Below, one piece after another: positions 17,511 to 26,687 of a DNA stretch of 64,000 nt (within the stretch, counting starts at the first letter, position 1; every line of letters begins with the position of its first letter). The notes below the pieces were generated by a model. That model saw only the letters and a program-made list of their open reading frames with translations, did not search any database and was not told the origin of the DNA. Origin of the DNA: Cupriavidus gilardii (GTDB lineage: Bacteria; Pseudomonadota; Gammaproteobacteria; Burkholderiales; Burkholderiaceae); assembly GCF_008801915.1 (NCBI RefSeq), contig NZ_VZOV01000005.1:186001-250000 (forward strand), given 5' to 3'. The translations under genes and the position numbers were made by a program.

Positions 17511-18461
17511 CTAGTTGCGCTGGATGCGCGGATCGAACAGCGTCTGCAGCGCGTCGACCATCAGGTTCAGCAGCACGAAGAACACGGCCAGCACGAGGAT
17601 GGTTCCCTGCAGCAGCGGGAAATCGCGCTGGAAGATCGCCGAGTTCAGCAGGAAGCCGGTGCCGGGCCACGCGAACACCGTCTCGATCAGGATCGAGCCG
17701 CCGAGCAGATAGCCCAATTGCAGGCCCATCACGGACAGCGCGGTCGGGGCGACGTTCTTGACCACATGACGGAACACCGCCAGGTCGGACAGGCCGCGCG
17801 CCTTCAGTCCGACAATGAACTCGTTCGACAGGATCTCGGCCACCAGTGCGCGGATGGTCCGCGCGACGATGCCCATCGGAATCACCGACATCGTGATCGC
17901 CGGCAGCAGCATGTACTGGAGGTGCTCCCAGTCCCAGCTCCAATCGCCTGAGCCGCCTGGGCCCGCGCCGGTCGCCGGCAACCAGCCCAGCATCACCGAA
18001 AACACGATGGCCAGCACCATGCCGAGCCAGTAGTGCGGCACGCTGACGCCGAAGACGGACAGGAACGAGGCCGTGCGGTCGATCGCGGAATCGCGCAGGT
18101 AGCCGGCGACGAAGCCGAACAGGCAGCCGAAGGTGAAGCCGATCAGTGTGGCCACCGCCGCCAGCCGCACCGAATTGACGACGGCGGCGGCCACCTCCTG
18201 CATCACCGGCCGGCTGGTGGCGATCGACGTGCCAAGGTCACCGTGCAGCGCACGCGTCAGCCAGTGCACGAATTGCTCGATGAAGGGTTTGTCGAAGCCG
18301 TACAGCGCGGCGAGCTGCCGGCGCATCTCCTCGGAGGCGTCGGGCGGCAGCACCGACACCAGCGGATCGCCCGGCGCGATATGCACCAGCGAGAAGCACA
18401 GCAGCGCGACGCCCAGCAGGATGGGCAGCGCATACAGCGCGCGGCGAAGCAGGTAGGACAT
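17511..18461 (-). CDS. peptide-type ABC transporter permease (DppB-like)
   Basis: The 316-residue protein starts MSYLLRRALYALPILLGVALL, the usual DppB N-terminal helix, followed by FSLVHIAPGDPL. The coupling loop FIVGLKARGLSDLAVFRHVVKN and the C-terminal ETVFAWPGTGFLL are family hallmarks. The open frame upstream to 18587 is antisense to nothing useful and overlaps the binding-protein gene, so MSYLL is preferred. It lies 31 bases after the solute-binding protein gene in the same operon. Confidence 0.92.
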   Translation of the reverse strand: MSYLLRRALYALPILLGVALLCFSLVHIAPGDPLVSVLPPDASEEMRRQLAALYGFDKPFIEQFVHWLTRALHGDLGTSIATSRPVMQEVAAAVVNSVRLAAVATLIGFTFGCLFGFVAGYLRDSAIDRTASFLSVFGVSVPHYWLGMVLAIVFSVMLGWLPATGAGPGGSGDWSWDWEHLQYMLLPAITMSVIPMGIVARTIRALVAEILSNEFIVGLKARGLSDLAVFRHVVKNVAPTALSVMGLQLGYLLGGSILIETVFAWPGTGFLLNSAIFQRDFPLLQGTILVLAVFFVLLNLMVDALQTLFDPRIQRN

Positions 18462-18492
18462 GGTTGTGGCCGGAAAGTCGATCGGGTTCCGC

Positions 18493-20220
18493 TCAGTCCA
18501 TCGACATGGTCGCGATGTCGATGAACCAGCTTTGCGGCTGCACCACGCCCTTGACCTTCTTCGAGATCGCGCGCGGGCCGACGTCATGCGCGATCAGCAC
18601 GAACGGCGCCTCCTCGACGATGCGGGCATGCAGCTTCGCCAGCGCGGCGTCCCGGCCCTTGTCGTCGAACGAGGTGCGGGCGGTCTCGATCAGCTTGTCG
18701 AACTCCGGATTGCTGAAGTAGCCCCAGTTGTTCGAGACCGGCGGCTGGGTCTTGCTGCTGACGAAGCGCACCATCGCGAAGAACGGGTCCATCGCCGCGA
18801 AGCTGACGTTGATCGCGTTGGCACCGTGCGCGCTGGGGTCCTTGGCGCCGATGCGCCAGTTGGTAAACAGCGTGTTCCATTCGACCACGTCGAAATCGAC
18901 GTCGATAAAGCACTCCTTCAGGTTCTGCTGTACGTATTCGTTCATCGGCAGCGGCTGCATCTGCCCGGAGCCGGACGCGGAGACCTGCACCTTGACCTTG
19001 ACCGGCCTGGCCGCCGAATAGCCTGCCTCCTGCATCAGCTTGCGGGCGCCGGCGGGGTCGTACTTGATGTCGAACTTCGGATTGCCCCACCACGGGTTGC
19101 CCGGCTCGACGATGCCCTTGGCCTCGGCCATATAGCCGCCGAGCAGCGTCTTCAGGCCCGAGCGGTTCACGCACAGATTGGCCGCCTGCCGCACGCGCTT
19201 GTCCAGCCACGGCGAGCCCGGCGCGAACGACAGCTGCCACGGCCACATATGCGGCTGCGTGTTCGAGTAGACCTGGAAGCCGCGGCTCTTGATCTGCGCG
19301 ATGGCGTCCGGTGCCGGCGCCTCGATCCAGTCGACCTGGCCGGACAGCAGCGCCGCGGTGCGCGCGTTGGCCTCCGGCATCGGGATCATCACGACCTTGT
19401 CGATCTTCGGCACGCGCTTCGCGTCCCAGTACTGGGCGTTCTTCACCACCTCCAGACGCTCGCGCGGCACGAAGCGGCTCATCTTGAAGGGGCCGGTGCC
19501 CGCCGCATCGGCGGCGAAGGCCACCCACGCCTGCTTGGAACGCTCGATCGGGTCGCTGACCGAGGCCGGCACCGCGGCGAACTTCTTCTCCCATTGCGTG
19601 GGGGACGCCATGAACAGGTTGGTCAGGTTGTACGGCAGGAAGGAGTCCGGCTCGGAAGTGGTCAGCTCCACGGTCATGTCGTCGATCTTGCGCGCCGAGC
19701 GCAGCGTCGGCATCCGCGACGCGGTCACGCCGACCTGGCTGGGGTCGAACTGCTTCGCGGACTTGTCCAGCACCTTGCCGACGTTCCACACCACCGCATC
19801 GGCGTTGAACGGCGTGCCGTCATGGAACTTGACGTTGGGGCGCAGCTTGAAGACCCATTTGGTCTTGTCCTTGGCGTCCACCTTCCATTCGGTCGCAAGC
19901 CCCGGGATCAACAGGCTTGGGCCGTCGCTCTTGCTCAGATCCCATTGCGTCAGGCCGTCGTACATCGGAATGCCGCTGAAGCGGTTGCCCTCGAAGCCCT
20001 GGTCCGGCTGACCCAGCGTACGAGGAATGTCGGCCGCGGTCATGCCGATGCGCAGGACCTTTTCGGCCATCGCCGACCCCGGCAAGGCCAGCAGCGACAG
20101 CGCGAGCGCCGCGCCGATGCTGCCAAGCCGTTGACGGGCGCCGGTTGCCGATGCGGCGGTGGCGTGGGAAGCGGCGGTCGACATCGATGCGAAAGCACAG
20201 GCGAAGCGGTTCACTGGCAT
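18493..20220 (-). CDS. ABC transporter substrate-binding protein, family 5 (peptide/nickel type)
   Basis: The 575-residue periplasmic protein has a long N-terminal region and a signal peptide whose core is GAALALSLLALPGSAMA; cleavage is expected just before EKVLRIG, near residue 52. The mature part shows SBP_bac_5 features: MYDGLTQWD, LATEWKVDAKDKTKWVFKLRPNVKFHDG and the C-terminal FVLIAHD. The start at 20220 is preceded by AGGAG; a second ATG at 20184 is possible. It is first in the operon of two permeases, two ATPases and an amidase. The imported compound is probably a peptide or amide that the amidase then hydrolyses (inference). Confidence 0.92.
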   Translation of the reverse strand: MPVNRFACAFASMSTAASHATAASATGARQRLGSIGAALALSLLALPGSAMAEKVLRIGMTAADIPRTLGQPDQGFEGNRFSGIPMYDGLTQWDLSKSDGPSLLIPGLATEWKVDAKDKTKWVFKLRPNVKFHDGTPFNADAVVWNVGKVLDKSAKQFDPSQVGVTASRMPTLRSARKIDDMTVELTTSEPDSFLPYNLTNLFMASPTQWEKKFAAVPASVSDPIERSKQAWVAFAADAAGTGPFKMSRFVPRERLEVVKNAQYWDAKRVPKIDKVVMIPMPEANARTAALLSGQVDWIEAPAPDAIAQIKSRGFQVYSNTQPHMWPWQLSFAPGSPWLDKRVRQAANLCVNRSGLKTLLGGYMAEAKGIVEPGNPWWGNPKFDIKYDPAGARKLMQEAGYSAARPVKVKVQVSASGSGQMQPLPMNEYVQQNLKECFIDVDFDVVEWNTLFTNWRIGAKDPSAHGANAINVSFAAMDPFFAMVRFVSSKTQPPVSNNWGYFSNPEFDKLIETARTSFDDKGRDAALAKLHARIVEEAPFVLIAHDVGPRAISKKVKGVVQPQSWFIDIATMSMD

Positions 20221-20525
20221 GGCTCCTGAGTGGGGAAGAGACGTCGGCACTGCCAAAGCAAGTGATATGCCATCGGATTTTCGGGGTCACCGCGGCGATT
20301 TCGCGTATCGCCTCGCCTGAATCGCGCCGACACCACGCGCGGGCACCATCGGCGGGAGGCGCCGCACCACGATCGATGGGTCTCGCACCAACATGCATCC
20401 ATGCGCGCCGTTCCCCGCCGCCTGCAGCGATCGCCCAGTTGCCGCACAATGCCTGCCTGGCTCGTCTGGCCCGCATGGCCTCCCACGGCGAGCCGGTATC
20501 CACCAGAACACAGAAGAGGTTCTCG
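20221..20525. other. divergent intergenic region (305 bp)
   Basis: The region separates the divergently transcribed binding-protein gene and the old yellow enzyme gene and must hold promoters for both. I see the ribosome-binding sites (AGGAG for the left gene, AGAGG for the right) but no clear operator or hairpin. Confidence 0.6.
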
Positions 20526-21641
20526 ATGTCCGCACTGTTTACCCCGCTGCAGATCGGCGATCTGCAGCTCGACAACCGCATCCTGATTGCGCCGATGTGC
20601 CAGTACTCGGCGGAGCAGGGCAATGCCACCGACTGGCACCTGATCCATCTGGGCCACCTCGCGCTGTCCGGCGCGGGCATGCTGATTCTCGAAGCGACCG
20701 CGGTGTCGCCGCAGGGACGCATCACACCCTACGATCTCGGCCTGTACTCGGACGACAACGAAGCCGCGCTGGCCCGCGTGCTGAAGGCCGTGCGCGCCCA
20801 TTCGCCGATCAAGGTCGCGATGCAGATCGCCCATGCGGGCCGCAAGGCGTCGAGCCGCGCGCCGTGGGATGGCGGTGCGCAGATCCGGCCGGACGAGCCC
20901 GAGGGCTGGCAGACCGAGGCGCCGTCGGCCGTACCCCATGCGCCGAGCGAAGTCGCGCCGATGGCGCTCGACCGCGCCGGCCTCGAGCGGGTCAAGCGCG
21001 ATTTCGTCGAGACCGCGAAGCGTGCCGCGCGCCTTGGCATCGATGCGATCGAGATCCATGCCGCGCACGGCTATCTGCTGCACCAGTTCCTGTCGCCGAT
21101 CGCCAATCATCGCGACGACGAGTACGGCGGCAGCCTGGAGAACCGGATGCGCTTTCCGCTGGAGGTGTTCGACGCGGTGCGCGCCGTCTTTCCGGCCAAC
21201 CGCCCGGTGTGGGCGCGCATCTCGGCGACCGACTGGGTGCCGAACGGCTGGGATATCGACGGCACCGTGGCGATCTCGAAGGAGCTCGCGCGGCGCGGTT
21301 GCGCGGCGATCCATGTGACCACGGGCGGCGTGTCGCCGCAGCAGGCGATCAAGCTGGGCCCGGGCTATCAGGTTCCGTACGCGCAGCGGGTCAAGGCCGA
21401 GGTTGGGCTGGCGACCATCGCGGTCGGCCTGATCACCGAGCCGGAGCAGGCCGAGAGCATCATCGCCAACGGCGAAGCTGACGCGGTGTCGCTGGCGCGG
21501 GCGATGCTGTATGACCCGCGCTGGCCATGGCACGCCGCCGCCAGGCTCGGCGCCCAGGTCCGGGCGCCGAAGCAGTACTGGCGTTCGCAGCCGCGCGAGT
21601 TCAAGGACCTGTTCGCGGGTGCGGCGTTCGGCCAACGTTGA
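20526..21641 (+). CDS. NADH:flavin oxidoreductase, old yellow enzyme family (YqjM/NamA-like)
   Basis: The 371-residue FMN TIM-barrel protein starts MSALFTPLQIGDLQLDNRIL. The APMCQYSA motif (C25, Y27) is that of the thermophilic-like/YqjM class, where the Cys tunes FMN redox. IHAAHGYLLHQFLSP holds FMN- and substrate-contacting residues, DDEYGGSLENRMRF is the family signature, and AVGLITEPEQAE lies at the phosphate-binding end. The expected reaction is NAD(P)H-dependent reduction of activated C=C bonds in enones or nitro compounds; the natural substrate is unknown. It is cytoplasmic and stands alone; no gene follows closely on its strand. Confidence 0.92.
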   Translation: MSALFTPLQIGDLQLDNRILIAPMCQYSAEQGNATDWHLIHLGHLALSGAGMLILEATAVSPQGRITPYDLGLYSDDNEAALARVLKAVRAHSPIKVAMQIAHAGRKASSRAPWDGGAQIRPDEPEGWQTEAPSAVPHAPSEVAPMALDRAGLERVKRDFVETAKRAARLGIDAIEIHAAHGYLLHQFLSPIANHRDDEYGGSLENRMRFPLEVFDAVRAVFPANRPVWARISATDWVPNGWDIDGTVAISKELARRGCAAIHVTTGGVSPQQAIKLGPGYQVPYAQRVKAEVGLATIAVGLITEPEQAESIIANGEADAVSLARAMLYDPRWPWHAAARLGAQVRAPKQYWRSQPREFKDLFAGAAFGQR

Positions 21642-21879
21642 ATGACACCGATGTCATTTTCGGCGCCATTGGAGCGTCCCTCCCGTCACGTCGCGTGACC
21701 GACCCTCGGAGGAGGTCGCCGCACCCCTAGTCACCCATCCGGATGTTTCGTATTGTGGACAGGCAGACAAGTCCGCTGCCTTCCACGGCAGCGATGCGAG
21801 CGCGGAATGCAGGCTCATCTGGCGAGCTCAGTTGGCAAGCCCATTTCGCTCCATCCGTCCGAGGCAAGGGATGACCGGG

Positions 21880-23241
21880 ATGACCGATCCGAACCAACCC
21901 AGACCGCAAGGCATCCTGTCGGTCTTCGATGCCATCACGATCATGGTGGGCCTGGTGCTCGGGGTCGGGATCTTCCGCACGCCGTCGATCGTCGCGGGCA
22001 GCGTCGAGTCGGAGGCGATGTTCGTGCTGGTCTGGATCGTCGGCGGCATCATCACCTTCATCGGCGCGTTGTGCTACGCGGAGCTGTCGGCGGCCCATCC
22101 CAATGCCGGCGGCGAATACCACTTCCTGTCGCGCGCCTACGGCCGCTCCACCGCGATGATGTTCGGATGGGCGCGCTGCACGGTGATCCAGACCGGCGCC
22201 ATCGCGGCGGTCGCCTTCATGCTGGGCGACTACGTGGCCCAGCTGGTGCCGGCCGGTCCGTTGGGTCCGGCCATCTATGCCGCGCTGGCGGTGATCGTGT
22301 TGACCGCGGTGAACGTGATCGGCACCATCGAGGGCAAGAACCTGCAGGTGGTGGTGACGTTCCTCGAGATCGGCGCGATCGGCGCGATCATCCTGTTCGG
22401 CATGTTCGGGTCGCCCGAGACCGCCGAACGCGCCGCGCCGTCGATGCCGCCTGAAACCGCGGCGATCGGCATGGCGATGATCTTCGTGCTGCTGACCTAT
22501 GGCGGCTGGAACGAGGCGGCCTATCTGACCGGCGAACTGAAGGACGCGCCGCGCAATATCGCCAAAGTGCTGGCCGGCGGCACCGTCATTCTGGTGGTGC
22601 TGTACACGCTGGCCAATCTGGCCTTGCTGTCGGTCCTCGGGCTTGACGGATTGCGCCAATCCGATGCGGTCGCCGCCGACATGATGCGCGTGGTGGCCGG
22701 GCCGATCGGCGAGCGCGTGGTCACCGCGGCCATCGTGGTCGCCGCGATCTCGACGCTGAACGCCACGATCTTCACAGGCTCGCGCGTGTTCTACGCGATG
22801 GCGCGCGACATGACGGTGATGCAGTGGGTGGGCGTCTGGGACGGCCGCGGCAAGACGCCCGCCAATGGCCAGATCGCACAGGGGATCATCGCGCTGGCGC
22901 TGATCGCGGTGGGGGCCATCACGCGCGACGGCTTCAAGGCGATGGTCGACTACACCGCGCCGGTGTTCTGGGGCTTCCTGCTGCTGGTCGGCTGCTCGCT
23001 GTTCGTGCTGCGCTGGCGCCATCCCGAGCGCGCGTTGCCGTACCGCGTGCCGCTGTATCCGGTCACGCCGATCATCTTCTGCCTGACCTGCCTGTACATG
23101 CTCTATGCCAGCGTGGCCTATACCGGCGCCGCGGCGCTGATCGGGCTCGCGATGCTCGCCGCCGGCGCGCCGATCCTGCTGTTCAAGCGCAAGGAGGTCG
23201 ATGCCGCGGAACAGCAGGATGCTTCACCGGACCCCATGTGA
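21880..23241 (+). CDS. APC-family amino acid permease
   Basis: The 453-residue inner-membrane protein has about 12 hydrophobic helices. The N-terminus shows the APC hallmark ITIMVGLVLGVGIFRTPS (helix I with the unwound G-x-G-I-F segment), and later GGEYHFLSRAYG in helix III and YGGWNEAAYLTGEL in helix VI. A start at 21880 sits 9 bases after the purine-rich GAGGCAAGGG; ATGs at 21871 and 21832 are in frame but the first lies too close to that site and the second lacks one. It resembles the LAT/YkbA-like branch. Substrate unknown. The following methyltransferase-like gene begins 22 bases after its stop, so the two may be cotranscribed. Confidence 0.88.
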   Translation: MTDPNQPRPQGILSVFDAITIMVGLVLGVGIFRTPSIVAGSVESEAMFVLVWIVGGIITFIGALCYAELSAAHPNAGGEYHFLSRAYGRSTAMMFGWARCTVIQTGAIAAVAFMLGDYVAQLVPAGPLGPAIYAALAVIVLTAVNVIGTIEGKNLQVVVTFLEIGAIGAIILFGMFGSPETAERAAPSMPPETAAIGMAMIFVLLTYGGWNEAAYLTGELKDAPRNIAKVLAGGTVILVVLYTLANLALLSVLGLDGLRQSDAVAADMMRVVAGPIGERVVTAAIVVAAISTLNATIFTGSRVFYAMARDMTVMQWVGVWDGRGKTPANGQIAQGIIALALIAVGAITRDGFKAMVDYTAPVFWGFLLLVGCSLFVLRWRHPERALPYRVPLYPVTPIIFCLTCLYMLYASVAYTGAAALIGLAMLAAGAPILLFKRKEVDAAEQQDASPDPM

Positions 23242-23263
23242 CCATTCGAACAGGAGAACGTCG

Positions 23264-24103
23264 ATGACGATGTTGCACAAGTCCTTCGTCGCTGCCGCGC
23301 TGTTTGCCGCGGGTGCCATGGCATTGAGCGGCCCCGGTTTGGCGCAGACGGAGACGGCGTCCGAGGCGACCTCGGTCTACAAGCCATCCGTCGGCCAATC
23401 GGGCAAGGACGTGGTGTGGGTGCCGACCTCGCAGGCACTGGTCGACCGCATGCTGGACATGGCCGAGCTGACGCCCGGGGATCATCTGGTCGACCTTGGA
23501 TCGGGCGATGGCCGGCTGGTGATCACCGCGGCCAAACGTGGTGCCACGGCGCGCGGCATCGAGTTCAATCCGGACATGGTGGCGCTGTCGCGCCGGACCG
23601 CGCAGGCCGAAGGCGTCGGCAATCGCGCGCGCTTCGACCAGGGCGACATCTTCAAGTCGGATTTCTCCAACGCCACCGTGGTGACGCTGTTCCTGTTGCC
23701 GGACCTGAACCTGCGGCTGCGTCCGACCCTGCTGAACATGAAGCCGGGCACGCGCGTCGTCTCCAATACCTTCACGATGGACGACTGGGAGCCGGACGAG
23801 ACCGCGCAGGTCACGCAGGGCTGCGCGGGCCACTGCACCGCCTACAAGTGGGTGATTCCGGCCAAGGTGCAAGGCAGCTGGCGCATGGGAGAAAAGCAGC
23901 TGGTGCTGACGCAGAAGTACCAGATGATCGAAGGGACGCTGCGCGAGGAAGGCGCCACGACGCCGATCAGCGAGGGGCGCATCGACGGTACGAAGATCTC
24001 GTTTGTCGCCGATCAGCAGCGCTATACCGGCGAGATCAGCGGCAAGACCATGCAGGGCACGATCGAGGGGGGAGGGCGCTGGAGCGCGACGATGACGCGT
24101 TGA
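23264..24103 (+). CDS. class I SAM-dependent methyltransferase-like protein with signal peptide
   Basis: The 279-residue product has a typical signal peptide (KSFVAAALFAAGAMALSGPGLAQ, cleavage near residue 28). A class I methyltransferase fold follows: VDLGSGDGRL at ~76-85 is motif I, and RGIEFNPDMVALSRR gives the acidic SAM-ribose residue. The C-terminal ~90 residues form a beta-rich domain that is not part of the core fold. AGGAG lies 8 bases before the ATG. SAM is normally cytoplasmic, so an exported SAM enzyme is odd, although related exported or membrane-anchored homologues of the 50S L11-methylase-like group are known. Function unknown. It follows the APC permease gene closely. Confidence 0.8.
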   Translation: MTMLHKSFVAAALFAAGAMALSGPGLAQTETASEATSVYKPSVGQSGKDVVWVPTSQALVDRMLDMAELTPGDHLVDLGSGDGRLVITAAKRGATARGIEFNPDMVALSRRTAQAEGVGNRARFDQGDIFKSDFSNATVVTLFLLPDLNLRLRPTLLNMKPGTRVVSNTFTMDDWEPDETAQVTQGCAGHCTAYKWVIPAKVQGSWRMGEKQLVLTQKYQMIEGTLREEGATTPISEGRIDGTKISFVADQQRYTGEISGKTMQGTIEGGGRWSATMTR

Positions 24104-24140
24104 TCTCGATGTGGGCGCCCATCCCGCGCCCCGTTGTGGT

Positions 24141-25211
24141 TCAGCGATTTGCCGGTTTGCCGTCCAGCCCTTGCAGCAGCGCCTTGTGGAACTGCGCCGG
24201 CGATTCGACCTGCGGCGAATGGCCCAGCTCGGGGAACGCCACCAGCGTCGCGTTCGGAATCGTGCGCGCGGCGCTTTGTCCCAGCACGGGATAGTTGCCC
24301 AGCTTGCTGGCGATCTCGGGCGCCGCGCGGTTTGCGCCCGGCGCGGTGCGGTCCTTCTCGCCGATCATCAGCAGCGTCGGCACGGCGATCCGCGAAAACT
24401 CGTGGACCACAGGCTGCGTGAAGAGCATCTCCGAGGTCTGCGCCTGGTTCCAGGCCACCTGCTGCTTGCCCGGACCGGCGTACATGCCGGCCTGCATCGC
24501 GACCCAGCGGTCGTATTCGGGGCGCCACTTGCCGTTGTAGTAGAACCGCAGCTGATAGGCCTTGATCGAGTCGAAGCTGGTCTTGAGCTCGCCCTGATAC
24601 AGCTGATCGACGCTGGCATAGGGAACGCCCTCGGCCTGCCAGTCTTCGAGCCCGATCGGATTGACCAGCACCAGCTGCTCCACCGACTTCGGATACTGCA
24701 GCGCGAAGCGCGCGGCCAGCATGCCGCCCATCGAATGGCCGATCACGGTGGCACGGGTCACGCCGCGCGATTGCAGCAGCGCCTGCGTATTGGCCGCGAG
24801 CTGCGCGAAGCTGAACTGGTAGCCGCGGGGTTTGGTGGACGCGCAAAAGCCGATCTGGTCCGGCGCGATCACCCGGTAGCCGGCATTGGCCAGCGTGTCG
24901 ATGGTGGCTTCCCACGTCGCGCCGCAGAAATTCTTGCCGTGCAGCAGCACCGCGGTGCGGCCGTTGGGCTTGCCCTTCGGTGCGACGTCCATGAAGGCCA
25001 TCGACAGCTCCTGCTGCTGCGACTGGAAGGTGAAGCGCTGGATCGGGTGGGGGTAGGGGAAGCCTTCGAGTTGCGGGCCGTAGGGCGTCACTGATGGTGC
25101 CGGGGCGCTTGCCGCGGGTTCGGCCGCAGCGGCCGTCGTCGCGGCGGCGGTCAGGGCGAGCGACACGGCAAGCGTGGACAGGGGCAACAGGCGGGTCGGA
25201 GTCGTTTTCAT
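24141..25211 (-). CDS. exported alpha/beta hydrolase
   Basis: The 356-residue protein has an N-terminal signal peptide (core LSTLAVSLALTAAATTAAAA, cleavage near residue 30). The hydrolase fold shows an oxyanion region LLHGKNF, nucleophile elbow GHSMGG with Ser160, acid D287 in GEKDRTAPG and His331 in ELGHSPQ, a complete triad. A cap of about 80 residues between strands 6 and 7 contains aromatic residues (YYNGKWRPEYDRW). The start at 25211 has GGGAG upstream. Related proteins are annotated as epoxide hydrolases or haloalkane-dehalogenase-like, but the specific reaction is not readable here. It is probably periplasmic. Confidence 0.88.
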   Translation of the reverse strand: MKTTPTRLLPLSTLAVSLALTAAATTAAAAEPAASAPAPSVTPYGPQLEGFPYPHPIQRFTFQSQQQELSMAFMDVAPKGKPNGRTAVLLHGKNFCGATWEATIDTLANAGYRVIAPDQIGFCASTKPRGYQFSFAQLAANTQALLQSRGVTRATVIGHSMGGMLAARFALQYPKSVEQLVLVNPIGLEDWQAEGVPYASVDQLYQGELKTSFDSIKAYQLRFYYNGKWRPEYDRWVAMQAGMYAGPGKQQVAWNQAQTSEMLFTQPVVHEFSRIAVPTLLMIGEKDRTAPGANRAAPEIASKLGNYPVLGQSAARTIPNATLVAFPELGHSPQVESPAQFHKALLQGLDGKPANR

Positions 25212-25325
25212 GCGGGGCTCCCAGGTGGGACGAATTGCAGTGAGGAAACGGACTCGATGTGACCGTGGGGTAACAATAAAGTTCAGGGGATGCGAGGCGC
25301 TTGCGGAGATTGCGTGCGCCGGTTG

Positions 25326-25361
25326 CCCTCTCCCCAACCCTCTCCCGCAAGCGGGAGAGGG
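25326..25361 (+). repeat. REP-like hairpin repeat, copy 1
   Basis: A unit of the form CCCTCTCCCCAA followed by a perfect hairpin at 25338-25361 (CCCTCTCCCGCA and its complement). A second copy lies in inverted orientation at 25503-25540. The gap 25212-25576 that contains both holds no gene I can support. Confidence 0.75.
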
Positions 25362-25502
25362 AGCCCGCGCGTCGGCAGCGCGACCCGCTTCGCTATCCCG
25401 CAGCCAGCACGACCGCGACGACCGCTGCCTGCTCCCCAGGCACCGCCGCCGCGACGACCCGCTCCCGTTTCCCATGGACATCACCGCCGCGATGATGCGC
25501 TC

Positions 25503-25540
25503 CCCTCTCCCGCTTGCGGGAGAGGGGCTGGGGGAGAGGG
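25503..25540 (-). repeat. REP-like hairpin repeat, copy 2 (inverted)
   Basis: The hairpin CCCTCTCCCGCT plus complement at 25503-25526 is followed by GGGGGAGAGGG, the inverse of copy 1 with small changes. It begins 37 bases downstream of the stop of the gene at 25577-26041 and may serve as its transcription terminator. The pair forms a BIME-like or MITE-like structure. Confidence 0.75.
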
Positions 25541-25576
25541 CGGCGGCGGTCGCACAGCGGCAACGATTGCCATCCC

Positions 25577-26041
25577 TCACCCAAACGCCAGCATCCTCCC
25601 CGCCAGCATCACCGCCGCCCAAAGCCCCAACGACAGCAATCCCGCCAGCCGGCCATGGCTGCGATTCCGCCGCCGGCGCGACGCCAGATGCAACGCCAGC
25701 GCATTCAGCGCCGCCGTAGCGATCAACGCCAGCTTGGCGCCGAACCACGGGTTCGACAGATACTCCCGCGCCGCCGGCGCAAACAGCAGAACCCCAGACA
25801 GCGCCGCCAGCGCGAAGCCCATCAGCGACAGCGGCACCAACGTCCGCTGCAACGCCGCGTCATCGAGCCGCATCAATCCACCGGCGAGCCGCAGATCGAC
25901 CACCGCGATGGTGCCGAACAGCAGCCCAATGCCCAGCAGATGCAGCCAGCTGACCAGTGGATAGGCCCAGGTCGATGCGCGCAACGCCGTCACGGGCTGC
26001 CATGTCTCGACCGCGGCGAACAAGTCGTCCCACGCTTCCAT
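25577..26041 (-). CDS. small integral membrane protein (CopD/DUF2214-like)
   Basis: The 154-residue protein has four predicted membrane helices: PLVSWLHLLGIGLLFGTIAVVDL, LVPLSLMGFALAALSGVLLF, FGAKLALIATAALNALALHLA and LLSLGLWAAVMLAGRMLAFG. The first helix has a His (WLHLLG) and a following Asp/Arg pair as in CopD-like membrane proteins. It starts 14 bases after the stop of the DUF6152-like gene, so the two are probably one operon. A role with the periplasmic partner is likely, but no reaction can be named. Confidence 0.75.
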   Translation of the reverse strand: MEAWDDLFAAVETWQPVTALRASTWAYPLVSWLHLLGIGLLFGTIAVVDLRLAGGLMRLDDAALQRTLVPLSLMGFALAALSGVLLFAPAAREYLSNPWFGAKLALIATAALNALALHLASRRRRNRSHGRLAGLLSLGLWAAVMLAGRMLAFG

Positions 26042-26054
26042 GCCGCCGTCCCGC

Positions 26055-26585
26055 TCAGCCGCGCGGCGCGCCGCTGCATCCGGCCGGCAGCGCGACCGAT
26101 TGCTGGCGCACGCCGACGCCGTCCAGCACGATCAGCGCGGGCCGCGCGACATGGCGGTCGCTGCAGGACGGAAAACCGATCGCCTCGAGCCGGTCGCCCG
26201 GACGGGGCTCGCGCGGCATGCCCCATCGCTCCAGCCGGTTGATCGGCGCCAGGTCGAGCGTCCAGCGTCCCGGCGAGGCCGGCGCGCGCACCGCGGCGAG
26301 CGTCTTGCCAAAGCCGAGCTCGGCCAGTTCCGGCGGTACCGGCAGCGCGTTCCAGTTGGCCGGCAGGGCCCTGGCGTCGACCTCGATGGTCACCTGCGGA
26401 TGCGGGTTGCGCCAGGTCACCGACACCACGCGGCCAGAAAAATAGAGCGGCGCGGTGGTGTCGTAGTACCCCCACCCGTGATGCGCCCACGCCGGCGTTC
26501 CAGGCGTCATTGCCAGACCGCACAGTGCAATTGTTAGTGCGGTCGCCAATGCGACTGCCCGAGCGAATGCCACTATCTGCTTCAT
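26055..26585 (-). CDS. exported DUF6152-family protein
   Basis: The 176-residue product starts MKQIVAFARAVALATALTIAL, a clear signal peptide that ends at PAWAHHGW. The HHGWGYYD motif just after the cleavage site and the strand-rich body (SGRVVSVTWRNPHPQVTIEV) are typical of DUF6152 proteins, in which the exposed His residues might bind metal. An upstream frame extension to 26663 has no good ribosome-binding site, while AAGGA precedes 26585. It is divergent from the LysR gene at 26688, which may control this pair. Confidence 0.78.
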   Translation of the reverse strand: MKQIVAFARAVALATALTIALCGLAMTPGTPAWAHHGWGYYDTTAPLYFSGRVVSVTWRNPHPQVTIEVDARALPANWNALPVPPELAELGFGKTLAAVRAPASPGRWTLDLAPINRLERWGMPREPRPGDRLEAIGFPSCSDRHVARPALIVLDGVGVRQQSVALPAGCSGAPRG

Positions 26586-26687
26586 CGTTGCGTCCTTGCG
26601 AGCGAATGGATCGCGGCCAAGATAGCCCTCGCCAATCCATACATCAATCCGCCAAAATGGCATCGTTCGATACGCGACGAGGTATCA

